Assembly (NCBI GenBank): GCA_030704615.1
Contig: CM060731.1
Location: 65,140,756-65,204,755 of the forward strand
Direction of reading: 5' to 3'
DNA length: 64,000 nucleotides
Origin: Takakia lepidozioides
Taxonomy: Eukaryota; Streptophyta; Takakiopsida; Takakiales; Takakiaceae
Part shown: positions 45,172 to 55,855 of the stretch, in pieces
Layout: every line of letters starts with the position of its first letter
Numbering within the stretch: position 1 is the stretch's first letter
Program-made: the position numbers and the translations under genes
Notes under the pieces: model-generated
The model's database searches: none
Told to the model about the DNA's origin: nothing
Seen by the model: the letters and a program-made list of their open reading frames with translations, nothing else

Positions 45172-46947
45172 ATGAAGAGGGTGAGAGGAATGGAGGATAT
45201 CAGGGTGAAGAGCACCACAATCTTGCAGAAGCAGACAATTGCTACACCACAGGCGGTGCAGCTACTAAGGGAGCTGCGATTAGAGGGATTGCAACGCAAG
45301 GATTGGACATTGCATCATAGGCAGTACATGCTGCAATTTTTGCAAAACTTTGAGCCTAAGACAGGAGTAACCAAGGTGAGGGGAGTAGAGATAGGAATTA
45401 CTCCCCAATATCTACAGCAATTGTTTGAATTGCCATCAGGACCGGTACAGGTGGATGAACACAGGGCAAGATTGCAGATAGGGAACTTGTTCCAAGAAGG
45501 GAGTTTCTTTAAAACTCAGGGTTATGCTTGTACCAAGGCCGAGTACCCATGGCTAAGAGAGGTAGGCCAAATACTGAACATTCTGTTTGCCATGAAACAG
45601 AACCAACAGTATTTGAGCAAATCCTTCACAGAGGAGATACTCAAAGCCCTGAGAGGAGAAGATGTGGCATGGGCAGAGATAATGTACAACGGTTTGGTAG
45701 ATGAGATGAAAAGAATACAAGGCACTGTTGCTAAGTCTCTGATCATAGTGTCTGGCCCAATCATTGCACAAATCATTCTGGACTCTTGCATACTTGATGC
45801 GAGGGAACGGAAAGAGATGGGTGTGTTTGAGACAGCAACCACTGCAATGGAAGAGCAAGGTTCTTCACATGGTGAGAAGGGATTGGCAGAGCAACAATAG
45901 CCTAAGAGGCAGAGAAAGGGGATCGTAGTAGGGGCAAAACCATTGGCTTCAAGACAGCCGCAAGAAGATGTTACCCAAACTCTTGTGTAGGAGGGGGCAC
46001 AGCAGCACAGAGAGATGTGGTTACAAACAGCACAACCTGTGGAGAGAGAACATGAGGTTACGTCAGTAACACAGCTATCACAGTCAGATGATCGTGTTGT
46101 CTCAGAGTTACCTCAAGTAGTCCATGCTGCTCCACCACAACCTGTTGTTTTGGAGAAAGAAGGGTTAGATTTTCCCACTACAGAGCAGATTGTGGCAGAA
46201 ATTGAGAAGGGTGACCTTCTCTATGAAAACTCTAGCTTGCTCAGGGAAAGAGTGGAAACAGAGGTGCAGAATCTGTCCAAAGAAATCCTTCCTGTGCAGG
46301 TTATACCCACACCTGGGACAGAGGTCCCCGAAGAAGAACATCAAGACACAACAACACCTGTGGAAGATGAGGGGGTTGAGAAAGAGGATCTGGTAGAGCA
46401 ATGGCCTGAGTGGTTTGTCAGGCATCATCCTCTGGAAGATGTGGGTGAACAGCAACAAGTTCACCATGATGACCCTCAGCAGGCTATGCTTATGAATTCC
46501 ATAAGCAGAACCCTCAATTTGTTGGGAACTTATGTGAAGTCCCATGTTCCATTAACTCAATTGGAAGCTTTGAAAGAGGAACTCAGGAAAGAGTTTGAAG
46601 CTCGGTTGGCCACTGAGTGTGTTAACAAAATTGATGTGGAAGTTTATCTGAAGTTACAACATGAGTTAGGAGAAACAAATGTTGCTTTGCAATTGGCTAA
46701 AGAGCAATTGATTGAGGGGGGTCTAGAGCAAGACCAGATGCAGGAGACACATAGGCAACAATTATTCCAATTGCAAACCAAGCATGAGGAAGAGATGCAA
46801 GGAGTGAAGGTACAACATGCGGAATTGGAGACAGTGCATGAGAAGATGGCAATACAATGTGCTACACTCACAACTATTATAGAGCAAACCACAACAGAAG
46901 CCAACGGTGGTTGCTATTTCATGAGCGGCATGAGCAGACCATTGTGA
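45172..46947 (+). pseudogene. Retroelement ORF3, right copy
   Basis: One frame from MKRVRGMEDIRVKS to about 46905, interrupted by TAG at 45898 and 45988. The N-terminal 240 residues match 8111-7143 of the left arm. A variable acidic linker follows, then a conserved DLVEQWPEWFVRHHPLED block and a long coiled coil (about 46560-46900). The end is deleted relative to the left arm: TTEAN is joined to unrelated residues just before the shared 3' junction. An intact ancestor would have been about 640 residues. Function unknown. Confidence 0.65.
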
Positions 46948-47099
46948 GTCCACGGAAATAGGGTTAGGAGGCACGGAAATAGGGTCATGTGAAGTTGGAA
47001 TGTGGCACCAGTGGACTTGAAATGCAACATTTTATTGCAAATTTTGTGGCAAGCCACGTCTATACAAGTGTGTTCTAACTGTCTTAGCCGGAATGGACA
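46937..47099 (-). other. 3' UTR and flank of the methyltransferase-like gene
   Basis: Contains AATAAAA on the reverse strand (about 47030), two copies of CACGGAAATAGGGT, and GAATGTGGCACCAGTGG, a weak match to the palindrome found in the arrays. This block is shared with the left arm (6147-6310). Confidence 0.6.
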
Positions 47100-49448
47100 C
47101 TACTCTCCTACACCCTCTGAGGAACTTGCCCCACCTTCTTCCTCATCCCCCTCATCCCCCTCATCCTCCGAGCTCTGTGATGCATCAGTTCCACTATGCC
47201 TCTCAAAAATCCCGTCCTCTCCTTGGGGGACTGTCACCTCACCTCCTGGGAATCTTCTGCGTCTTCTCCCCCACTTTCCTTAGCAGAATCCAAGACAAAT
47301 CTACGAGCCCGACGGGCTCTAATAGCTGCTGCCTCCTCCCTCATCTTCATTTTCTTGAGGCTTGCCTCATCTAAAATCTGCTGTACACGACTACGTTCGG
47401 AACACCTCCTAATGGACACCGAAGCAAGCCGGGCAGCATAAGCAGGAAGGATGTACTCCCTTTCTGGACTAGGCATGAAATCCCCCCTGGCAAAAAAAGG
47501 CACGTTCCTCCTGCCCATGAACTCCGGTGTAGACGTCCCTCCGGCAGTACTTGGCATCCTACAGTAAGAACAAATCCACTTCAAGAATGTCAATACCAGC
47601 ACAACCAGAAAGGGTTTTCAATGAAATAAGAGAGCGGAGGGAGGTGCCTCACGAAATCTGGAGGCAACTTACAATGCCACCACTCACTCATAAACCGGGG
47701 GCTCCTCGGCCTCGATCCCAATTTCCTCCCCCTGCTCCTTCTCGGATTTTTCCTCATCCTCCGAGGATGCCTCTTCCTCTTTCGGCAGACGTTCAGCCGC
47801 TGCAAGTTCCGAGTTGTGGAGGGCAGTATCTGGCTCGAAGGCGAACACATGCCTGTCGGACAACGTCCCTGCCCACATTGAAGCACCTGAGGAACAAAGC
47901 GGGCGGTTAATAGCTTGCGGCATGCAATTGCAATCGGGCCAGGGGACAAACTGAGCACGTGAAGGCTTACCCGTGCCGCATGTGAGGTCCAGAATCCGCC
48001 CTTGGACATCCGAGCACGTCTCCATGAGGGTTTGGATGAAAGCAGGGCTCCGGGTCCGGCTGTACCGCCACGGTTTGCCTGTCTTTGTGTCCTTCGGCAT
48101 ACTGGAGTGGGGCACATAGTTGTAGAGGACATCGTAGGTTACAGGGTCCATAGCGGCATCAACAAGACGACCGTCGTTGCCGAATTTGAACGTAGACCCT
48201 CTCTTCACAAAGCAATATGCCTCAAACACCAATGTCTGCACATCCAACAAAGAAGGGATCAACTCCAGGGTCTACTTAACATACACCACAATATGAAGTG
48301 AATGCAATAGATTGATAACTTACACTTTGGCCCTCTGTTCGCAACCCCTGCGTACTGATGCAGAACCATTTTCTGAGGAGGACCGGGGTGACACTTTTGG
48401 GTGTCCACCTTGCCACCGCATTCTCTGTGGTCTTCCCTCTCGTGGCAAGGACAACCACACATCCACCGTCATCCAGAAGCATCCCCGCCAGCCCAAACCC
48501 GGCTTTCCAGTAGTCCTCAGTAAACATGTTCCAGGTGGGCACACCATCCAGGCCCTCCAGCAGCTCCCCATCTGGAATGTCGAGGAGAATCATGTCGCAA
48601 GCTCTCTCCACCTCAACCCCCCCCCGAGTGCTCTTGCAATTCGTGCTCACAGCCGTGAAGAATTCCATCGTGGCTTCAAAACCAGGGCTGTCTTTAGGCT
48701 CTGTACCGCCAGCCCTCTTCTTGGCTTTCCCCTTCTGCTCCGCCAGAGACTTGTTGTGTGCCACCTTCTTCACCCTGGCAGCGAGAGCGTCAAGGAAGCT
48801 CTCATTGACACATTGGATGATGGTTGGAGGTTCTAGCTTTGGCCTGTGCGTAAACGTCACCGCCGAATACCGCCGTGTAGGCTCGCCCTCAAATGCCAAC
48901 TTCTTGGCAGAGCCAGTCCCACTCCGAACTGACTTGGGAACCCGGACGACCGGTGACTGGGTAGGAGCAACAGCAATCGCAGGACCTTGAACAAAGTCGT
49001 CGTCCGAGTCACTCTCTTGGGTCCCCTCCTGCGCCTCCTCCGATGCCCCGATGGTTTTCTTCTTTTTGGGTGTTACTGCACTCACATGTTTCCTTGTCCT
49101 TTTCCTTTGGCCTTTACTCTTCTCATGCAATTTCTCCTGAATTCCTGCCTGAGCAAGCTCTGCCGCTTTCCTGGAGTTCGCAAGCTTTTGCCTCTTTTGC
49201 ACCCAATGGAGGCAGCGGAGCCCGGTTTCGTCGGAATTCAGCATCCAGCTTCAATTGAAACTCGGATGGGTCGAGCGAGCCGGGCGGAAGGTCCACATAC
49301 CAAGGGCAATCACGCAAATGTTCCAGATGCCACTCCTTCACAATATCGTCAGTGTACATGGAGTCAGCCCCAGGGTTCCTCCATGCCAGGAAGAATGGTG
49401 GCTCGAAAGACAGATGACCTTTCTCCAAAAGGGAGAACTTGCAGTACC
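47100..49448 (-). CDS. Spliced DNA methyltransferase-like gene (beta-type N4/N6 order), 5' end missing
   Basis: Reverse-strand exons: from an acceptor at 49448 to a GT donor at 48324, then 48235-47971, 47886-47688 and 47558 to about 47233, joined by GT-AG introns that keep the frame from 48324 to 47234. Exon 1 has YCKFSLLEKGHLSFEPPFFL, a basic nuclear-type segment (KGQRKRTRKH, PKKKKTIG), then DMILLDIPDGE at the place of the catalytic motif IV and GGCVVVLATRG. Exons 2-3 have RSPAFIQTLMETC, ILDLTCGTG (the AdoMet-binding motif I, split by the intron) and HVFAFEPDTAL. Motif IV before motif I is the order of beta-class DNA methyltransferases. Motif IV reads DIPD, not the usual DPPY/NPPY, so activity is doubtful. 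Exon 1 also changes frame near 49200. The stop is at 47234, or after a possible 38-bp intron at 47100 with an acidic tail; an AATAAA lies downstream. Upstream exons are missing: palindrome arrays begin there. Confidence 0.65.
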
Positions 49449-49479
49449 TGCATTCATGAAAAACACAATGAGGTCCCTG

Positions 49480-50177
49480 AAATGCATATTCGGCACCATT
49501 TTCCCAGGTTGGGGCGGATGTGAGTGGGCCTAGAAATGGAAAAATGGCGCCGAATTTCGGTTTTCGGTGAGTGCCACCCTAGGGACTTAGCCATCTTGGA
49601 AGCCCTGAAATGGAATTTCGGCGCCATTTTTCCCGGTTTGGCCCGAAGATGGCTAAGTCCCAGAACCGCAATAGGGCCTAGAACTGGAAAAATGGCGCCG
49701 AATTTCCAGTTCAGGTCCAGCCACCCTAGGGACTTAGCCCGAAAATGGCGCCGAATTTCCAGTTCCGGGCCAGCCACCCTAGGGACTTAGCCCGAAAATG
49801 GCTAAGTCCCTGAACGGCAATAGGGCCTGGAACTGGAAAATGGCGCCGAATTTCCAGTTCAGGGCCAGCCAGTCTAGGGACTTAGCCCGAAAATGGCTAA
49901 GTCCCTGAACGGCAATAGGGCCTAGAACTGGAAAACGGCGCCGAATTTCCAGTTCCGGGCCAGCCAGTCTAGGGACTTAGCCCGAAAATGGCTAAGTCCC
50001 TGGACGGCAATAGGGCCTAGAACTGGAAAACGGCGCCGAATTTGCAGTTCCGGGCCAGCCACCCTAGGGACTTAGCCCGAAAATGGGACGGCAATAGGGC
50101 CTAGAACTGGAAAACGGCGCCGAATTTCCAGTTCAGGGCCAGCCACCCTAGGGACTTAGCCCGAAAATGGCTAAGTC
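49480..50177. repeat. 95-bp tandem satellite built on a GGCGCC palindrome
   Basis: GGCGCCGAATTTCCAGTTC starts at 49694, 49747, 49842, 49937, 50032 and 50116, giving spacings of 53, 95, 95, 95 and 84 bp. Each unit has GGAAAAYGGCGCCGAATTTCC as an imperfect palindrome and a second inverted pair (GACTTAGCC...GGCTAAGTC). Earlier, more diverged units start near 49480. The array runs into the assembly gap. Confidence 0.9.
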
Positions 50178-50677
50178 NNNNNNNNNNNNNNNNNNNNNNN
50201 NNNNNNNNNNNNNNNNNNNNNNNNNNNNNNNNNNNNNNNNNNNNNNNNNNNNNNNNNNNNNNNNNNNNNNNNNNNNNNNNNNNNNNNNNNNNNNNNNNNN
50301 NNNNNNNNNNNNNNNNNNNNNNNNNNNNNNNNNNNNNNNNNNNNNNNNNNNNNNNNNNNNNNNNNNNNNNNNNNNNNNNNNNNNNNNNNNNNNNNNNNNN
50401 NNNNNNNNNNNNNNNNNNNNNNNNNNNNNNNNNNNNNNNNNNNNNNNNNNNNNNNNNNNNNNNNNNNNNNNNNNNNNNNNNNNNNNNNNNNNNNNNNNNN
50501 NNNNNNNNNNNNNNNNNNNNNNNNNNNNNNNNNNNNNNNNNNNNNNNNNNNNNNNNNNNNNNNNNNNNNNNNNNNNNNNNNNNNNNNNNNNNNNNNNNNN
50601 NNNNNNNNNNNNNNNNNNNNNNNNNNNNNNNNNNNNNNNNNNNNNNNNNNNNNNNNNNNNNNNNNNNNNNNNNNNNN
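50178..50677. other. Assembly gap (500 N)
   Basis: Exactly 500 N, so probably a gap of unknown size, placed inside the satellite. Confidence 0.99.
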
Positions 50678-50684
50678 GCGGGAC

Positions 50685-51000
50685 TCGGACGGAAATGCAG
50701 TGCCGCATTACAGTTCCGGTGGTTCACGGTTAACAGTATGAAAGTCTGCCCAAAGCGGAATTGCGGTGCCGTATTTCCGTTCTGAAGAATATGAAGGTCT
50801 CTGGTGGACGGAAATGCGGTGCCGCATTTAAGTGCCACTGGTGCATGACTAAGATTCAAAATTGAAATGTGGCGCCGTATTTCCGTCCAACAGCAATGGA
50901 AAGTAGCACACCGGTCAGATATGGGTAACCTGTCTGGATTCCAATGAAAGAAATCGGACGGAAATCCGGCACCACATTTCCGATCACAATCAAGGAGTGG
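50685..51000. repeat. Diverged copies of the GGCGCC palindrome upstream of the transposase
   Basis: At least five copies of a GGAAATGCGG(C/T)GCCGCATTT-like sequence, at about 50691, 50757, 50810, 50862 and 50960, in non-tandem spacing. Related to the satellite on the other side of the gap and to the copies at 55258 and 55357. Confidence 0.8.
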
Positions 51001-51588
51001 ATGATGTCGAACTGGGTTGCGGGACCGCCTTCCCATTCATCCATGTGCAATGGGTTGCAGTGCTCCGAAACAACACAATTGCGGCCTGTGTTAATGAGCA
51101 CAACTTGGGTATCTAACCGTTTTAACTAGCACCCCTGGCACTTGACAGTGCGAACGTTCATGTCTACACCCCGAATACTACTTGATCCACTATCAGGAGA
51201 TGTTATTTCGTCGCCGAATCGGCCATCATTGTGACATTTACTGCATATGGAATCACACCGCCCACCTTCATGCATGTAGCTTGAAACAATACTTCTACTT
51301 CAATCGGCGATGGACTCCGCATTACCACTGATGTGGTGCCTGTGAGCCTTGGTCTCTCGCTATACTGATCCTCGCACTTGCCAACTTCGTGCGGTCTTCG
51401 ATGGCTCCGAATTCCTACGCTATAGTTTGCTGTCCCTCCCAACTTGGGAGAGCCTGGATCCCAAACGAGGGAGGACTTTGCAGAGTGACTGAAACTTACC
51501 TTTGTTCTAAATTCAAGCTCAAACCGGGCACAGTTTATTTGGAAGAAGAAAGGAAGGATGTTTCTGGCAGGTTGACGAGACCATTGTC
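51001..51588. other. Region upstream of the transposase reading frames
   Basis: No gene recognised with confidence. It may hold the promoter or an unrecognised first exon of the transposase gene. Confidence 0.4.
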
Positions 51589-54500
51589 GTGCTAGGTAAC
51601 GACGGAGGTTGCGGAATGGAATGGCGCGTCCCCCCATCAGACACCATCCTGTACCGAGCTGTGGGAATGCCCATTCCCTTTCCGAATCAGTCGCTGCCCA
51701 CACCATCCACAAAGGAGTCCGGAAACCGACAGGCGGCCACTGCCAACAGAGAGGTATGCAACGATAATCATTCCCGACCTGGACCGTCAAGACCCTCCAT
51801 AGCTTCTCGTGTGGACGTATTCGACATTTCCGACGAGGAGATGATTGCATTGAGGTACCCATGTCCTCCACACGGTCGTTCAAATCCGGCATGGACGTCT
51901 CTGTAGGTGCTACGCATGTGCCCTCGAGCATAACTCCAACCCGGTCCATTGTGCAGCTCCTACGACAACATCACCTCGATGGTTCTCGCTCCGAGCTGGC
52001 TGCTCTCGACTATGCCAAATTCCCAGTCAGAAAGGTAACGTTTCTGCCTCCCGAAGTCGATGGCAATGTCATCTTCGAGTTTCCACCTGTTTCTTCGTCA
52101 AACAAAGCCTCCGGGATGTTAACAGACATGGATCGAAAGCATGACGGACACCCCTGGTGTGTGACGAAGACCAGTAGCACGAAAATTGCTGATGGTGTTC
52201 GTGTACGATATGTCCTCTGTGCGGGGAAGCTGAGGTGCCTCAATCCCACCTGCTTCCACTTTCTCTCCAAAGGAGGGCGGAGAAACGAGACGGATTGGAC
52301 TGGCACAACGCATCATCCATTCATTGTCTCCAGCCAAGCTCCTGCGGGTTCTTTCAAGTGTGCACATTGCAAAGAACCACCGACGTGCATGTCCATGTGC
52401 AGAGCCAAGCAATATTACGTAATCCATTTGCTCCCGGACTTGACTAGAGCTTGCATACACGTTGGGGTCCACTGCCACCCCTTGGCGAGAGGCAACATGC
52501 GTGAGGCTGTGCAGGAAGCACACGACATCATAAAAGAGGAGGTGAAATTGAGCCCCGGAGCCAGACCAAAGCAGATTCAGCTGAAGGCAGCCCACAAGAT
52601 TGCTCTTGGCAAAATCAATGTCTGAAGATGGTTCCGACCGAGAGCCCTTGACCGAAGACGAGATGCGTGACCTCTTGGAGTCCGTCTCGCACGTTTGTAG
52701 TCCGAATGTGCGGAATCACATCGTATCTTGCAAGCAGGAGTTCGGCAGGGGGTCGGACATGTACTCAATCCTGGAGGTGAAACGAATGACTGGATATGAC
52801 TACATCCAAGGTAGCAGGTTTCCAGGGCAAGGCAGCGAATCCGATCGTTGTTACATTTTCAAAATGTCGACGTGTGGGCCTGGGAGTGGAGTCGACTTGG
52901 TCACTCGCATGACAACTGGAAACTTGTCGAATGCTTGGGTGATGTTTGATCACATCAAGCGAATTACAAACCATCAGTGGGTGACTATGGGTGCGCATGT
53001 TTATGACTATCACTCCAAGAGGCTCATGACGATTGCAATCTGCGAGATGAAAGGGGAGGACACACAGTCCGAGATGCATCTGTGGGAGGGCATAAACGAG
53101 CAGATGGCAAGGGCGGGATTGCCAGAGCCCAATTTCAGGGGATTCATGGCAGACAACGCTCAGGCCAACTGGGCAGCGGTGCGGCGTGTGTACGGTGAGG
53201 ACCCCAATGTTCCAATGGAGGGGAAAGAGAGATCCTGTGGATTCCATTGGATGCAGAGTCTATCTCACTACACTTCCAAATTTGTTGCTAGCTCATTCCA
53301 GGCTGAACACGGTGTCCTTTGTACGGCGTGGAAGGATGCACCCACATTTGATGACGCGGAGGTTAAGTTTGCTATCATCGAGGCTTGGTGGAACACGTCA
53401 GGTGCAGTGGAGACAACCAATCTGGGAGCATTGCACAGCTGGTTGGGGTGGTGGCATTTTCGGTATCGACAGTTCGGACAGTACATGCGGGAGGTAGGCT
53501 GCTGTCAATTTCGTTCATTTGTCTTTCTGTTACGGACATTTCGATTGGTCCCTCACCATTGTTTGTGTCCTTCTAGGAGCGGTGCTTGGATTCCGACACG
53601 GACATGCCGAACACGAATATGGCAGAATCGGTCCACTCCTCCTGGCGAGCGTCTTCTGCCGCACATCTGGTGGACGTAGTGACGGCCACAACGGAGGACA
53701 TCGACAGAGCAATCATGCAGCAAGCCACGTACCACAAATTCCTGAGCGGCAAACAATGGGGCTTTGGGCCGGACAGGGAGAAATTGTTGGTACGAACAGC
53801 TTCGAGGTCCAAGAATCCAGTGAAATGGGCGACAGCATTGCGAGAGAAGATCAAAGGGACGCCTCTGCACCGCAGAGGTGAACACCTAGAGGGGGACGTC
53901 CGGACTCGCCCTGTGAGGCGGAGGATTGAAGAGGAACCCGGGTGCAAAGAGGATTCCTGGAGATCCGACAGGAACATTCGGACAGCACCTCGAGGTCCCG
54001 TCATGTTGCCGCACAATGTGTCTTCCAGCAGTGGAAGCCCAAGAAATTCCAGATCGCCGGCGCCTTCAACCGGGGATTTCGTGCGAGAAATTCCCACCGC
54101 TCCCTTGCCCCAGATTCCGCCCGCTGTTATGCAGTATGGCCAAGCCATTGTGGAGACGACTGTGTCTGCATCACAGTGGAGAATTGCTCGCACAAAGCCG
54201 TCGTTTCGAGGAAGGTGTTCCGCAATTCGTGTGGATACACGGCAACGTTGTTTAGAGATGATAAGGAGGAATCCAGATGGGGCTGTCCCTGTTCCTACTT
54301 TTACAGGAAGATTTGTCCATGCAAAGTTTGCGGAGGCGACAACCACCCTGTTCTGGTTCTGCAGGCACGACATTATGACTTGCGTGTATGGAAAGCCCAA
54401 GTACGGCATACAAACAATGCCAGAGGCTCCCCCGGTGTGGCCGGTGGAACCAGGCTGCGATCTGAGTCAGGTTGAGGCCGACGCCCTTACCGCCGCAGGA

Positions 54501-55006
54501 TTTCGGATGGTGCAGCGCACTGACGTCCCCAGACAACCATTTCCGCTTCCACAGCCTCCACCACCAACCCCTGTGAGAGCAAGAACAATGGGACACGACA
54601 GCTCTAAGCATCCTACACACCGTTGGGGGAAACCGAAGAGGCGGCGACCTCCCTCAAAAGTGAACGAGACAAGGATGGGGAATGCACTTCGGATGAACTG
54701 TACAATCCAGAGCTCGACAGAAGTGCCCCCACCAGGATTCGGGCGTGTGTATCAGATGGCCACGGCAGGCTCAACTGTTCGCAATGAGGTGTACACCATC
54801 ACCATTTCAGAATTACCCACCTGCAATTGCACCGACTTCCAGATCATGGCGAACAAGGGGCATCATACTGCCCTTGCAAGCATTTGTACTACGTGTACCT
54901 AAAGAGACTCCGTTGTAATTCCACAACTCATCACTTCATACATGCACCAGGGTTGAGCCCCCAGGAGGTTCACACTCTTCTGAATATGGATCCAGGGGAC
55001 CAGTGA
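51589..55006 (+). pseudogene. MULE-like transposase with SWIM zinc finger
   Basis: The coding track runs through 51861-52625, 52600-53492, a GT-AG intron (53493-53577) and 53578-55006. An upstream frame from 51589 (acidic FDISDEEMIAL) may be a first exon. The N-terminal part has a cysteine-rich zinc-binding region (LRCLNPTCFHFL, FKCAHCKEPPTC). The core has candidate catalytic residues in WVMFDHIKR (about 52945) and FMADNAQANW (about 53150), then a CGFHW block and NMAESVHSSW. The C-terminus has CNCTDF followed, one frame over, by CPCKHLYYVYLK: a CxC...CxH SWIM finger typical of MULE transposases. Two single-frame breaks (about 52610 and in the G-run at 54856) make it a probable pseudogene, though sequencing error or splicing could explain them. 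Confidence 0.72.
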
Positions 55007-55257
55007 GCTTGGCTTGCGGTCCCAATACAATGGTACGCCCATCCTTTTCGGATAGTAGAACTGTACTGCTGCCAGTACCTCAGACTCTGGCCACAGAAAG
55101 GTCCGACATATGTCTTGCCTACCAGTAACCTGTTTTGCTCGAACTAAGATATTATTATATCGTTCACTTGTTTCCACGTGCATGTATTTTTGTATGTTGG
55201 AGGGTTCATGTTTTTCTGCTTTCCGAAAACTTGCTTTCCTCATTCGACCTCCGACAA

Positions 55258-55382
55258 GGAAATGCGGCGCCGCATTTCCAAGTATCGTCGTAGGTACTGG
55301 TAGAGGCGGCCTTCGCCAACACCAAACCGCTCCGAAATTTCGCACGTGCCAACCCTAATGCGGCACCTTATTTCCCAGTTCA
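55258..55382. repeat. Palindromes downstream of the transposase
   Basis: 55258-55279 is a perfect 22-bp palindrome with AAATGCGGCGCCGCATTT at its centre. A weaker copy (AATGCGGCACCTTATTTCCC) lies at 55358-55378. Same motif as on the left side of the gene. Confidence 0.9.
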
Positions 55383-55740
55383 GTTGCAAACCTTTCCCGC
55401 CGAATACCCGAAGAAGACAGAATTGTGAAGTACTGCAGACTCTATTGGTGCAGACTCCATTGGTTCAATCGCGGCAAAAGGGTCAGCTTCATTCCAATGT
55501 TAAGGCATGTAAAATCGCGGAATACTCTATACAGGCCAGTATGCGACGTCCTTTTGCAATGGTATACTGGATTTCCCGTTGCACGGTCACTTATTTCCAT
55601 GAGCGGATCTAAAAACCCATGAGTGGACTTGTTCTTGACGACATATCTTCGCCGCATTACATGATCTGGAACGTCCAAAAACGGCAAGGTCAAATTAAAA
55701 AAACTATTATTTTAATACTTATTTAATCTGCCGCATTTCC
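55383..55740. other. Anonymous sequence right of the transposase
   Basis: No gene recognised. A half-palindrome CCGCATTTCC at about 55731 may mark the right limit of the transposon. Confidence 0.4.
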
Positions 55741-55855
55741 AAATTTGGAGGAGTCCGCTCATGAAATCCGCGTATCTTAGACTTCGGCTCACCGCTCATG
55801 CGGCTCATGCGGCTCATGGCTCATGGCTCATGGTTTCTGCTCGTGAAATAGTAAA
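55741..55855. repeat. GCTCATG-rich junction sequence
   Basis: Short repeats of CTCATGCGG and CTCATGG next to GCTCGTGAAATAG at the truncated 3' end of PLE copy C. A very similar sequence lies at 6320-6375 at the truncated 3' end of the Tat-like element. Confidence 0.7.

Larger units (their letters stand above)
36556..47198 (+). repeat. Right arm of the inverted duplication
   Basis: Inverted counterpart of 6039-21938 without the CACTA insertion. It includes LTR, PBS, leader, gag, pol, extra ORFs and the 3' end of the methyltransferase-like gene. It has more stops than the left arm and a deletion of about 190 bp near 46905 in the coiled-coil ORF. Confidence 0.85.

Noticed and set aside
6039-47198. 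Inverted duplication as an assembly hairpin artefact
   Set aside because: The arms differ by many substitutions, stops and indels, and only one holds the CACTA element, so they are separate real copies unless a misjoin occurred elsewhere.
48312-48990. Forward frames of 154-174 residues opposite the methyltransferase-like gene
   Set aside because: They are shadows of GC-rich coding exons; the reverse strand has methyltransferase motifs and in-frame introns.
50101-51036. Long open frames across 50167-51036
   Set aside because: They cross the 500-N gap and satellite DNA; the length is an artefact of undefined bases.
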